A DNA stretch of 64,000 nucleotides, taken from positions 186,001 to 250,000 of the forward strand of contig JBCBJV010000002.1 of assembly GCA_038522945.1 (NCBI GenBank), written 5' to 3'. Positions 1-7,986 of the stretch are shown here, one piece after another. Each line of letters opens with the position of its first letter. Within the stretch, counting starts at the first letter, position 1. The position numbers and the translations under genes are program-made. Origin of the DNA: MED-G105 sp038522945 (GTDB lineage Bacteria > Pseudomonadota > Alphaproteobacteria > Caulobacterales > Parvularculaceae). Under the pieces are notes generated by a model. It had not been told where the DNA came from. It searched no databases and saw nothing but the letters and a program-made list of their open reading frames with translations.

Positions 1-2
1 CG

Positions 3-143
3 TTCCTATCAGAGAAGCTGAACCGTCCGGCGACGGAAAAACCCTACCTTCTGGTCGTGGTGGGAAAACCCGCGGAAGAGGCACCAATCCCCCACCACGC
101 CCTTAAGAAAAAGCCGCTATCAGATATCCTGACCGTGGTTTAG
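3..143 (+). CDS. Nitroreductase family protein, C-terminal end (partial)
   Basis: Open frame running in from the left edge and closing with TAG, about 46 residues. The stretch with NRP, KPYLLVVVGKPAEEA and a final KKPLSDIL resembles the C-terminus of flavin-dependent nitroreductase-family proteins, where a YLLxxVGYPAExAxVP segment is followed by RKPLxEI. The catalytic and FMN-binding parts lie outside the window, so substrate and function cannot be judged. Its last 4 bases overlap the end of the convergent downstream gene. Confidence 0.55.
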   Translation, partial: FLSEKLNRPATEKPYLLVVVGKPAEEAPIPHHALKKKPLSDILTVV

Positions 144-853
144 GCCACCTTTGCTAAGGTGATCTGTCCCTCATGGATGAAGCAAGCCTTTGAGAAATTG
201 CTCAAGTCGAGAGGGTTCGGTAGGCGGATATCCTTCAAGGACGGCATTGGTTCAGAACTGGCGTCAAAGTCGCGGGTTACCTGCGAAATAACGACGGCGC
301 GAATGCCGAGCCTTCTGCAATAGTCTTTTAGGGTAGAGATCTGTTGCGCGAGACTTGCGGTCGTCCGCCTTTGATCGAGTGCCTGAAGATAATCGATTGC
401 GACAACAGCATCACTCGGTCGCTCTCCAAGTTCCGATATGATATGATCAGTGCAGATATTATCTGAGGTATCGATTTTGAATGGACTGCTGGATTGGCCC
501 CGCCCATGATGGCTATTGGCGAAAATGTCCCTGGTTCCCTCAGCGCTTTCGGCGAGGGTAAAGAACCACGTAGCGCATCCATGCTTGTTTGCATGCTCGA
601 GTAAATCGAGAGCAAGGGATGTTTTGCCATGGCCCGGCCTGGAACCGAGGATCATCATGTCGCCTCTCTCTAAATGCCGCCAAAGGCGAGCGGCAGGAGA
701 GGTCTTGTTGGCAGCTCGGGAAAGGTGGCCCCAGGTGCGATACCCTTCCTGTTGGGCAGTCTCGTCGAGTGCTCGATTGAGTGGTATCTTACGGGTTCTC
801 GCGAGCTTGCGGGCTAGTCGTTTCAGTCGATAGATTGGTGCGCTGACGTCCAT
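140..853 (-). CDS. DnaB-like RecA-fold ATPase (stand-alone helicase-like protein)
   Basis: A 237-residue protein with a basic N-terminus (residues 8-45, rich in KRLARKLAR and then an EEGYRTWGHL-like helix), a Walker A GSRPGHGKTS near residues 69-78, a Walker B VVAIDYLQAL near 149-158 and a VISQV sensor motif near 188. These are the RecA-core signatures of DnaB-type replicative helicases. The protein is half the length of DnaB and lacks its N-terminal hexamerisation domain. I recognise it as a family of small helicase-annotated proteins found in alphaproteobacteria; the role is unknown. It starts about 8 bp after the 3 prime end of the candidate 6S RNA on the same strand. Confidence 0.75.
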   Translation of the reverse strand: MDVSAPIYRLKRLARKLARTRKIPLNRALDETAQQEGYRTWGHLSRAANKTSPAARLWRHLERGDMMILGSRPGHGKTSLALDLLEHANKHGCATWFFTLAESAEGTRDIFANSHHGRGQSSSPFKIDTSDNICTDHIISELGERPSDAVVAIDYLQALDQRRTTASLAQQISTLKDYCRRLGIRAVVISQVTRDFDASSEPMPSLKDIRLPNPLDLSNFSKACFIHEGQITLAKVA

Positions 854-860
854 GAAAATT

Positions 861-1004
861 GACCTCTCTTCACAAGGGCAAATCGCAAGCCCCTCCCCGT
901 GTTGCGATGTCCAAAGTGATTAAGAGGACAGACTGAACGTTGCCCTGCACGTGTCGTGCTTCCCGGTCAGGAGGGGGGAGGCGCAGGCGACGCCTAGGTC
1001 TCTG
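861..1004 (-). ncRNA. ssrS: Candidate 6S RNA
   Basis: The 195-bp gap downstream of zapA can fold, on the minus strand, into one long rod. GACCT at 1000-996 pairs with AGGTC at 865-861, GGCGT pairs near gggcaaat, and CGC..GC.CCTCCCC at about 993-973 pairs with GGGGAGGGGC..GCG at about 899-884. A large internal region follows, with a GCACG-ACA-CGTGC hairpin and an apical TGTCC...GGACA hairpin. Alphaproteobacteria usually keep ssrS directly after zapA, which matches this position and strand. The 6S RNA mimics an open promoter and binds sigma70 RNA polymerase. Ends are estimated from pairing only. Confidence 0.6.
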
Positions 1005-1048
1005 CATAACACAATTTGAAAGGGCGGCCATCTGGCCCTTGCCGTTTT

Positions 1049-1417
1049 TTATCCAGCAAGGCGGCCAGCAACAGGGGTCGGTGTCGGCACTGGCTCGGCC
1101 AAGGTATCGGCGAGGGCATGAACGCGCTCCGTTGCCGCATCGATCATCTGGCGTGCATCGGCGAGCGCTTGTTGATCATGGGCCTTCAGCTTTTCTTCGC
1201 TGGCTTTCAAGGCTGCTTTTGCTTCGAATAACTCGTCGCACACCGTTAGCGCTGACAAGAGAAGAAGGCGCGCCTCACCAATGCCGCCGAGGTCCTTGGC
1301 AATTTCGCAGACATGGGCGCCGAGATACACAGCCAGGCGCTCCAGTCGTTTTTCCTGCCCGTCTTCACAGGTTATTTTATAGCTGCGGCCATTCAATACG
1401 ATGTCGACTTGCGCCAT
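1049..1417 (-). CDS. zapA: Cell division protein ZapA
   Basis: A 122-residue protein opening with MAQVDIVLNGRSYKITCEDGQEKRLERLA, the beta-strand and helix head of ZapA, followed by a long helix (about 55-105) that forms the antiparallel coiled coil. ZapA is a cytosolic FtsZ-binding protein that bundles protofilaments at the Z ring. The Pro-rich tail (PVPTPTP) is lineage-specific. A weak AAAGG lies upstream of the ATG. It follows a DUF4164-type coiled-coil gene by about 50 bp and precedes the 6S RNA candidate, the usual alphaproteobacterial order. Confidence 0.9.
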   Translation of the reverse strand: MAQVDIVLNGRSYKITCEDGQEKRLERLAVYLGAHVCEIAKDLGGIGEARLLLLSALTVCDELFEAKAALKASEEKLKAHDQQALADARQMIDAATERVHALADTLAEPVPTPTPVAGRLAG

Positions 1418-1467
1418 TTAATGCCTTTCGAGAAAAATCCCTCAAGCTCGAGAAGAATACCGAGCCA

Positions 1468-1707
1468 CTACGAAGCGGGGTCGGTTAGATCGAGAAGAGC
1501 CTTCAGATCACGAATGGATTGGTCCAGATCGGTGGCTGCGGTCCGTGTCAATTGACGCGCTTTTTCCGCTCGCTCCCGGATGTCGGTGAGATCGGCATTC
1601 AGGCCTGTCGCCTGAGCGTCAAAGTCCCTTTTTTGTTGTTCCAGCTGGGTTTCCAGATCGTCTAGCGCCAGGGACAGGCTTTCGACGGCAACTTCCAATG
1701 AGGCCAT
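1468..1707 (-). CDS. DUF4164-type small coiled-coil protein
   Basis: A 79-residue, almost wholly helical protein with heptad-like Leu spacing (LALDDLETQLEQQKRDF) along its length. The start at 1707 is chosen because AAGGAAG lies 7-8 nt upstream; the open frame could extend to 1752 but without such a site. Position next to zapA and divergent from tkt fits the DUF4164 family, which in alphaproteobacteria accompanies zapA. A ZapB-like division role is inference from coiled coil and neighbour only. Confidence 0.75.
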   Translation of the reverse strand: MASLEVAVESLSLALDDLETQLEQQKRDFDAQATGLNADLTDIRERAEKARQLTRTAATDLDQSIRDLKALLDLTDPAS

Positions 1708-1827
1708 GGGTGCTTCCTTTGAACCAACCGTAGCGAGATGCGCTGAGTGCACAATTTAAGGACCGGTAAGGCCAACCTTTCAATTCTTGAGTTGCGTTGC
1801 GTCTCTTGTCCAGCAATCGGGCCCTCA

Positions 1828-1846
1828 GGTAGTGTCTCAGTTTGAA
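1828..1846 (+). repeat. Left terminal inverted repeat of the methyltransferase cassette
   Basis: GGTAGTGTCTCAGTTTGAA, an exact inverted match of 2767-2785. Preceded by ggccctca, the left half of the putative 8-bp duplication. Confidence 0.8.
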
Positions 1847-1974
1847 ATTGGAGGGCGGCTATTGGCCCGAAGCTGCCAGTCATTTGAAGCCATGCGATCG
1901 GCTGGTATTGTGACCAGTGCCGCCGCTGGTTCCAATGGACAGTGTTGTCAGCGACACCTTTAAATGCACTATTT

Positions 1975-2628
1975 CTATCCGTTTTCTCGCGGCATCACGG
2001 TGGGTAACGGCTCAGTACGTTTCCCTTTTCGGCGGCTACGACGATACTGACTTTGATAGTAACGCCGCTGTTTGGTCACTTCGTAGAGCACTATTCCGGA
2101 ACTGGTCCCAAGATTGAGGCTTTCGATCAAACCGAACATAGGTATAGAGACGCACATTTCGCTATTCTCGACTGCTTTTTTGCTGATCCCATGACCCTCA
2201 TTTCCGAACCACACTGCAAGCTTTGTATGGATCGTAAAATCCGCCTCATGTAGAAAGAAGTTCGTTCTTCCTTTCACGTGAGGCGAGGTTACAACGGATA
2301 TAAATCCTTGTTTTTCAAGGTGCTGTATACACGCGTCTGTATTGTCGAAACGCTTCACGAAAGTCCATTTCACAGCAGATACAGATGTCTTTGATATCGA
2401 TTTGCGTTCTCGAAGTTCTTGCCAATCGTCAGGTAGCCCTCTTGATGGATCAACAACATACACCTTCTCAACACCCAAAGCGTTGGCGTTGCGAATAACC
2501 GTTCCGATGTTTCGGATGTTCTCAGGGTTCTCAATAACCGCAATTAGGTTTTTACACCGAAACGTCTTTATCGCGTCCGCGCGCTTCCGCACCGAAGGCT
2601 TTGTTTTTTTATCTTCGACTTTCTCCAT
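1975..2628 (-). CDS. TrmH/SpoU family RNA 2-prime-O-methyltransferase (cassette passenger)
   Basis: About 217 residues with the SPOUT signatures in order: motif 1 around NPENIRNIGTVIRNANALGV, where the catalytic Arg sits, then motif 2 VWFGNEGHGIS, then motif 3 SIPMFGLIESLNLGTSSGI, which forms the SAM-binding trefoil knot. The C-terminus is very basic (RRSRRKGKR), which suits RNA binding. Known relatives methylate ribose in tRNA or rRNA; the substrate here cannot be read from sequence. The ATG at 2628 is preferred over a TTG at 2655. The gene lies wholly within the inverted-repeat cassette and is GC-poor compared with tkt and zapA, so it was probably acquired. Confidence 0.85.
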   Translation of the reverse strand: MEKVEDKKTKPSVRKRADAIKTFRCKNLIAVIENPENIRNIGTVIRNANALGVEKVYVVDPSRGLPDDWQELRERKSISKTSVSAVKWTFVKRFDNTDACIQHLEKQGFISVVTSPHVKGRTNFFLHEADFTIHTKLAVWFGNEGHGISKKAVENSEMCVSIPMFGLIESLNLGTSSGIVLYEVTKQRRYYQSQYRRSRRKGKRTEPLPTVMPRENG

Positions 2629-2766
2629 GAAGGTATCTTGCAAGAAGTGTATCAAGCCGCAAAGCGAATTTGCCTACCAGTGTAGCGGAATGATCGTTGA
2701 GGCTTAAAACCGGACCTCCAGCTAGTTGAAAAGCATGTCCGCTTCTGGCGAGAAATTGCCATCGAA

Positions 2767-2785
2767 TTCAAACTGAGACACTACC
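2767..2785 (-). repeat. Right terminal inverted repeat of the methyltransferase cassette
   Basis: Inverse copy of the left repeat, ending in CTACC and followed by ggcccgca, the right half of the putative 8-bp duplication. Confidence 0.8.
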
Positions 2786-2927
2786 GGCCCGCATTAACCA
2801 GCCAAAAGGCCTGCTGAGAGTGGGGTCAGAATTGACGCAACTCTTGACCGGATAATTCGGCCACGGCATACGCGGACTAATCATATTTTGGAGGCTTTGA
2901 ACGCCGCCCATATCTTAGGAAACTTCA

Positions 2928-4910
2928 ATGACATCGGACCAAATTGACACGCATCTCGCCGCCGACATGGCTAATGCGGTGCGGGCTCTGTCTATGGATG
3001 CGGTCGAAGCGGCAAAGTCCGGTCACCCAGGCATGCCCATGGGAATGGCCGATGTGGCAACCGTTCTTTATGCGCGGCACTTAAAGTTTGACCCATCCGA
3101 CAGCCGCTGGCCCGACCGGGACCGTTTTGTTCTGTCTGCCGGTCATGGCTCGATGCTGATTTATGCGCTGTCCTATCTGCTCGGATATGAGGGCATTTCC
3201 CTGGACGATATTCGCGGGTTCCGCCAGTTGGGACGCCCGACGGCGGGCCACCCAGAGTACGGCCACGCGCCCATTATCGAGACGACCACCGGGCCTTTGG
3301 GGCAGGGGCTTGCCAATGCTGTTGGCATGGCAATCGCGGAAGCCCATTTGGCGGCAAAGTTCGGCGCTGATCTCGTTAGTCACTATACATATGTGATTGC
3401 AGGCGACGGGTGCCTGATGGAAGGCATCAGCCAGGAGGCTCTCTCCCTGGCCGGTCACCTCAAGCTCAGTCGGCTGATTGTTCTGTTCGATGACAACGGC
3501 ATCACGATCGACGGCAAAGTTTCGCTGAGCGACTCGACCAATCAGCTCAAGCGCGCTGAATCGTCCGGCTGGAACATCATGTCCGTCGACGGCCACGATG
3601 TAGAAGCGGTCGATCGGGCGATTTCCGAGGCGAAAACCGCTGATGAGCCGACGCTCATCGCGTGCAAGACGGTCATCGGCCGCGGTGCGCCAAAAAAACA
3701 AGGTACCTCTGCCGCCCACGGCGCACCTTTAGGAGAGGACGAAATCGCAGGTGCGAGATCGGCGCTGGGGTGGGATCACGGCCCATTCGAAATTCCCGAA
3801 AACATCTTGGCTTCTTGGCGGTCTCTTGGCGGCAAAGGGAAAGAGGCTCACAAGGTGTGGGCAGATCGTCTGGCCGGTTCGGAAAAGCGCGCTGAATTCG
3901 AAGCGGCCATGAGGGGTGATTATACCAGCAATCTGGAAAGCGCCCTTCGTCAGCTCAAAGAACAGTACAGCGCTGAGCCGCCAAAAGTCGCCTCGCGAAA
4001 GGCGTCGGAAATGGCACTGGCATCATTTAATGCCGCGGTGCCGACAACGCTCGGCGGATCAGCTGATCTAACTGGCTCAAACAACACCAAGACGAAGGAT
4101 CTCGTGCCATTGACCGCGGAAGACTATAGCGGTCGGTATCTTTACTACGGGATCCGCGAACACGGCATGGCTGCTGCCATGAATGGCATGACGCTCCATG
4201 GTGGTGTGATCCCGTATGGGGGAACGTTCCTGGTCTTTTCTGATTATTGCCGACCTGCGATCAGGCTATCAGCACTGATGGGTGTGCGGACGGTCTATGT
4301 GATGACCCATGATTCCATTGGTCTTGGTGAAGACGGCCCAACGCACCAGCCGGTTGAGCACATGGCGGCCCTGCGGGTTATACCGAACCTTGATGTTTAC
4401 CGGCCTGCAGATGCGGTGGAAACCGCAGAGTGCTGGGCTTTGGCGCTCGCCAATCCCAATCGACCAAGTGTGATTGCCTTGACGCGCCAGTCATTGCCGC
4501 CCGCGCGGCTTATCTTTGAAGAAGCAAACCTCTGTGCCAAAGGCGCGTATGTGCTCGCTGAAGCGCCGGATCCTCATCTTGTGCTGATTGCCACCGGGTC
4601 TGAAATAGGGCTTGCCCTTGAGGTACAAAAGGACCTTGCGTGCGAAGCCATCCGTGCACGGGTGGTCTCCGCGCCTTGCTTTGAACATTTCGCGGCGCAA
4701 GATGATGCCTATAAGGCTGAGGTTCTGGGTGACGCACCGAGGATCGGCATAGAAGCTGCGGTCCAGCAGGGGTGGGATCTTTTCCTGCGCCCACAGGATA
4801 AGTTCATCGGAATGACCGGTTTCGGTGCATCGGCGCCGGCTACAGACCTATTTGACCATTTCGGGATCACAGTCGCTGCCGTCACTGACGCAGCGCATGC
4901 GCTATTGTAG
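2928..4910 (+). CDS. tkt: Transketolase
   Basis: A 660-residue thiamine-diphosphate enzyme that moves two-carbon ketol units between sugar phosphates in the pentose phosphate pathway. Visible are SGHPGMPMGMAD near residues 31-42, the ThDP/Mg motif GDGCLMEG at 159-166, an RYLYYGIREHGM segment of the pyrimidine domain, and LGEDGPTHQPVEH near 463. Length is typical. The start has TAGGAAA about 7 nt upstream. It heads tkt-gap-(lipoprotein)-pgk-fba, a common alphaproteobacterial arrangement. The methyltransferase cassette sits about 140 bp upstream and may have displaced ancestral promoter sequence. Confidence 0.97.
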   Translation: MTSDQIDTHLAADMANAVRALSMDAVEAAKSGHPGMPMGMADVATVLYARHLKFDPSDSRWPDRDRFVLSAGHGSMLIYALSYLLGYEGISLDDIRGFRQLGRPTAGHPEYGHAPIIETTTGPLGQGLANAVGMAIAEAHLAAKFGADLVSHYTYVIAGDGCLMEGISQEALSLAGHLKLSRLIVLFDDNGITIDGKVSLSDSTNQLKRAESSGWNIMSVDGHDVEAVDRAISEAKTADEPTLIACKTVIGRGAPKKQGTSAAHGAPLGEDEIAGARSALGWDHGPFEIPENILASWRSLGGKGKEAHKVWADRLAGSEKRAEFEAAMRGDYTSNLESALRQLKEQYSAEPPKVASRKASEMALASFNAAVPTTLGGSADLTGSNNTKTKDLVPLTAEDYSGRYLYYGIREHGMAAAMNGMTLHGGVIPYGGTFLVFSDYCRPAIRLSALMGVRTVYVMTHDSIGLGEDGPTHQPVEHMAALRVIPNLDVYRPADAVETAECWALALANPNRPSVIALTRQSLPPARLIFEEANLCAKGAYVLAEAPDPHLVLIATGSEIGLALEVQKDLACEAIRARVVSAPCFEHFAAQDDAYKAEVLGDAPRIGIEAAVQQGWDLFLRPQDKFIGMTGFGASAPATDLFDHFGITVAAVTDAAHALL

Positions 4911-4922
4911 GAGGACAGATAA

Positions 4923-5930
4923 ATGGCAGTACGTGTCGGGATTAATGGGTTTGGCCGGATCGGCCGACTGACCTTGCGGTCGATGGCAGAGCACAACCGC
5001 AGCGATATTGAAGTTGTCGCGATCAATGATCTGGGGCCGGTGGAAACCAACGCTCACCTCTTACAGTATGACTCCGTTCACGGACGATTTCCAAACGAGG
5101 TAAAGACGACAGAAGACACGATTGATGCGGGCATGGGCCCAATGAAAGTCTTTGCTGAACGGGACCCGTCAAAACTGCCATGGGGCGATCTAGGGGTGGA
5201 TATCGTCCTTGAGTGTACGGGTATCTTCACGGCGAAGGAACAAGCTGCCCAGCATCTGGCGGGCGGTGCTAAGCGGGTGCTCATTTCTGCGCCGGGTAAA
5301 GATGCCGACAAGACGATTGTCTTTGGCGTTAACCACGACGAACTCACCAAAGAGGATGTGATCGTCTCCAATGCATCGTGCACGACCAATTGCCTGGCAC
5401 CCATGGCGAAAGTCCTGAACGACACGGTCGGGATCGAGCGCGGATATATGACAACGATCCACGCTTATACCGGGGATCAGCCGACCCTCGATACAATGCA
5501 CAAAGATCTTTATCGCGCGCGGGCGGCGGCGACGTCCATGATCCCAACCTCGACGGGTGCTGCAAAGGCCGTGGGACTGGTCTTACCAGAGCTTGCCGGC
5601 AAACTCGACGGGTCTGCGATCCGCGTACCGACGCCAAATGTTTCAGTGGTGGATCTCGTCTTCACTCCGAAACGAGACACAAGCGTTGAGGAAGTCAACG
5701 GTGCGATCGTGGAAGCGGCCAACGGGCCCATGAAAGGCATTCTCGGGGCAACGGAAAAGCCGCTTGTTTCTGCTGACTTCAACCACGACGCGCATTCATC
5801 GACTTTTGCGCTGAAGCAGACCCAGATCCTGGAAGGTAAGCTGGTCCGCGTTCTTTCCTGGTATGACAATGAATGGGGCTTCTCTACACGCATGAGCGAT
5901 ACGGCGTTGGCGATGGCCGCGCATCTTTAA
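4923..5930 (+). CDS. gap: Type I glyceraldehyde-3-phosphate dehydrogenase
   Basis: A 335-residue glycolytic enzyme that oxidises glyceraldehyde-3-phosphate with phosphate and NAD. The N-terminus VGINGFGRIGRL is the nucleotide-binding glycine motif, and AINDL at 33-37 carries the Asp typical of NAD-preferring forms. The active-site motif SNASCTTNCLAP puts the catalytic Cys at about 153. WYDNEWGFSTR closes the C-terminal domain. It starts 12 bp after tkt with GGAGGA in front, so the two are probably cotranscribed. Confidence 0.97.
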   Translation: MAVRVGINGFGRIGRLTLRSMAEHNRSDIEVVAINDLGPVETNAHLLQYDSVHGRFPNEVKTTEDTIDAGMGPMKVFAERDPSKLPWGDLGVDIVLECTGIFTAKEQAAQHLAGGAKRVLISAPGKDADKTIVFGVNHDELTKEDVIVSNASCTTNCLAPMAKVLNDTVGIERGYMTTIHAYTGDQPTLDTMHKDLYRARAAATSMIPTSTGAAKAVGLVLPELAGKLDGSAIRVPTPNVSVVDLVFTPKRDTSVEEVNGAIVEAANGPMKGILGATEKPLVSADFNHDAHSSTFALKQTQILEGKLVRVLSWYDNEWGFSTRMSDTALAMAAHL

Positions 5931-5949
5931 CTGAAGGGTCACGGATTGC

Positions 5950-5999
5950 GGCCCATAAAGATGACAGGCCATAAAGATGAAAGGCCATAAACGGGCAAG
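5950..5999 (+). repeat. Short tandem repeat, unit about 16 bp, three copies
   Basis: Between gap and the lipoprotein gene the phrase GGCCATAAAGATGAAA occurs three times in a row with small changes (gcccataaagatgaca, ggccataaagatgaaa, ggccataaacggg). No gene or clear hairpin explains it. Confidence 0.6.
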
Positions 6000-6159
6000 G
6001 TAACTGCCTTTTTCCGAAGGGGCCGACGGAAAAGGGAAGGTCACCGAGTATTCATGGAAGGGTGGGTTGCAACCTCTAACTGGTTCGCCCAGCCTCTGAA
6101 AAAAGGCGGAAATGTCTGACGTCTTTTGCGTGACAGGATCGAACATACAGGAGGAGAGT

Positions 6160-6648
6160 ATGGTTTCGTTGACTGGACAATTGAAAATTCGCCGCGGCGG
6201 ACAGTTTGCGCTTTTCTCGGGCCTTGGGTTTCTGCTTGTCAGCTGCGGCCAAGAAGAAGCGACCGTCGCCCCAGAACCGGAAGAAGTTGAACCGGTGACG
6301 ATAGATGAAGCCGGCATGGCGGCGGGCGAGGAGGTTGAGCCGATCGAAGCCTCTAATGCACCAGCGTATGTGGGCATCTGGTCGGCCGACCCCGCTTGGT
6401 GTGAAACCCCTCCTGGAACCGCGGATCCTGCGCCGATCGCCATTACCGAAGGTGAGATGATCGGTCTTGAAAACGTCTGTCGGATTGGGTTCATCGATGA
6501 GACGGGACCTAACAATTGGTCAATCGAGGCTATCTGCGAAGGCGAAGGCGTTGAATACACCGAAGTCCGTAATCTGACGGTTTCAGGCGATACGCTTGCA
6601 ATGTCCATTGAGGACGCCACGCCAACGTCTTTCGTGCGTTGCCTTTAA
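6160..6648 (+). CDS. Small lipoprotein of unknown function
   Basis: About 162 residues. The start at 6160 is chosen because AGGAGGAGA lies just upstream. A basic N-terminus and hydrophobic stretch (FALFSGLGFLLVSC) end in a lipobox, LVSC, so it should be a lipid-anchored envelope protein. An acidic, Pro/Glu-rich linker follows, then a domain with four cysteines (WCETPPG, NVCRIGF, AICEG, VRCL) that could form two disulphides. I do not recognise the family. It lies between gap and pgk but has no evident link to glycolysis. Confidence 0.7.
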   Translation: MVSLTGQLKIRRGGQFALFSGLGFLLVSCGQEEATVAPEPEEVEPVTIDEAGMAAGEEVEPIEASNAPAYVGIWSADPAWCETPPGTADPAPIAITEGEMIGLENVCRIGFIDETGPNNWSIEAICEGEGVEYTEVRNLTVSGDTLAMSIEDATPTSFVRCL

Positions 6649-6754
6649 GTTTTCTTGCCCATTGAGGCAATTAGCTGTTCATCTCGCAGTGCGGGGTGTG
6701 TCTAACATTCGGGGCCCAGTCCGGGCGCCTTAGGTAGAAGGAATAATCGCTGCG

Positions 6755-7951
6755 ATGGCGCGCTATCAATCACTTGCCGAAACCGATTTCGACGGCAAGC
6801 GGGCGCTTGTGCGGGTCGATTACAACGTCCCCATGGCAGACGGGGCGGTCAGCGATGCAACGCGGATCGAACGATCACTCCCCACCATCAAAGCCCTCCA
6901 GGAAAAAGGGGCGAAGACTGTCCTGATGTCCCATATGGGGCGTCCGAAGGGTGAGCAGGTTGCAGAATTCAGCCTTGCGCCTGTGGCAGCGGAGCTTGGC
7001 CGATTGATCGGCGCACCTGTTCCGTTGGCGGAGGATTGTATTGGTCCATCGGCGGCTGCCATGGTCGATGCGCTCTCGCCCGGGGATGTGGGCCTGTTGG
7101 AAAACACCCGGTTCCACGCAGGCGAGGAAAAAAACGACCCAGAGTTTGCCAAGGCGCTAGCGGCCTCCGGTGATGTGTTTGTGAGCGATGCTTTTTCTGC
7201 CGCTCACCGTGCTCACGCTTCTACCGTTGGCGTTGCTGAATTTATCCCCGCAGTAGCGGGCAAAGCCATGGAGCGGGAGCTGGATTATCTGGCTGCTGCT
7301 CTGGCCAATCCGACAAGGCCCATGCTTTGCGTTGTAGGTGGCGCGAAAGTCTCTACAAAGATCGAATTGCTCTTGAACCTTGTTGGCAGGGCTAACATCC
7401 TTGTAGTCGGCGGCGGCATGGCAAATACATTTCTTTATGCCAAAGGCATTTCCGTTGGGAAGTCCCTCTGCGAACCGGACCTTGCTGATACCGCCAGGGA
7501 GATCATGGCTCAGGCCGTAGCAAAAGGCTGCGAGATCGTCCTACCCGTTGACGGTGTCGTCGCGAAAGAGTTCAAGGCCCATGCGGACCATCACGTGGTT
7601 GCAATCGACCGTGTTGGTGCGGACGATATGATCCTTGACCTTGGGCCGGATAGCGTTGACCTGATTGCCGAGCGGATCTCCCGCGCCAAGACATTGGTCT
7701 GGAATGGCCCACTGGGCGCTTTCGAAATCGCACCTTTCGATACAGCGACTGTTGAAGCGGCAAGGTTTGCTGCAAAGCTTGTCAAAGACGGCGCGTTAAC
7801 GGCGGTCGCGGGCGGCGGTGACACGGTCGCTGCGCTCAACCACGCAAAAGTCGCCGATGACTTCACTTATGTGTCTACAGCGGGAGGTGCGTTCCTGGAG
7901 TGGCTAGAAGGCAAGACCCTTCCAGGCGTTGAAGTGCTATCGGTGGACTGA
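6755..7951 (+). CDS. pgk: Phosphoglycerate kinase
   Basis: A 398-residue monomeric glycolytic kinase transferring phosphate from 1,3-bisphosphoglycerate to ADP. Seen are RVDYNVPM near residues 21-28, SHMGRPKG near 59-66, ENTRFHAGEEKND, the hinge VVGGAKVSTKI, and the nucleotide-site glycine run VAGGGDTVAA near the C-terminus. Length is typical. It belongs to the tkt-gap-pgk-fba block and ends 35 bp before the aldolase. Confidence 0.97.
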   Translation: MARYQSLAETDFDGKRALVRVDYNVPMADGAVSDATRIERSLPTIKALQEKGAKTVLMSHMGRPKGEQVAEFSLAPVAAELGRLIGAPVPLAEDCIGPSAAAMVDALSPGDVGLLENTRFHAGEEKNDPEFAKALAASGDVFVSDAFSAAHRAHASTVGVAEFIPAVAGKAMERELDYLAAALANPTRPMLCVVGGAKVSTKIELLLNLVGRANILVVGGGMANTFLYAKGISVGKSLCEPDLADTAREIMAQAVAKGCEIVLPVDGVVAKEFKAHADHHVVAIDRVGADDMILDLGPDSVDLIAERISRAKTLVWNGPLGAFEIAPFDTATVEAARFAAKLVKDGALTAVAGGGDTVAALNHAKVADDFTYVSTAGGAFLEWLEGKTLPGVEVLSVD

Positions 7952-7986
7952 TTTTTGCTTTCGAATTCGGGACGGGAGAATAAGAA

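Larger units (their letters stand above)
1828..2785. mobile_element. Mobile insertion cassette with terminal inverted repeats, carrying an RNA methyltransferase gene and no transposase
   Basis: Both ends carry the same 19 bases, GGTAGTGTCTCAGTTTGAA, in inverted orientation (1828-1846 and 2785-2767). Beyond these, subterminal similarity continues imperfectly for about 40 bp (a GCC-GAAGC-G-CA core on each side). Outside the repeats stand 8-bp flanks, ggccctca on the left and ggcccgca on the right, identical at 7 of 8 positions and consistent with a target-site duplication. The only sizeable gene inside is the TrmH/SpoU-like methyltransferase; there is no transposase. The interior looks poorer in GC than its neighbours. 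An 8-bp duplication plus passenger genes is known for IS1595-type elements, but family assignment is inference. Confidence 0.75.

Noticed and set aside
940..1488. Plus-strand frame of 182 codons across zapA
   Set aside because: It is antisense to zapA and the 6S candidate; composition is Arg-rich shadow.
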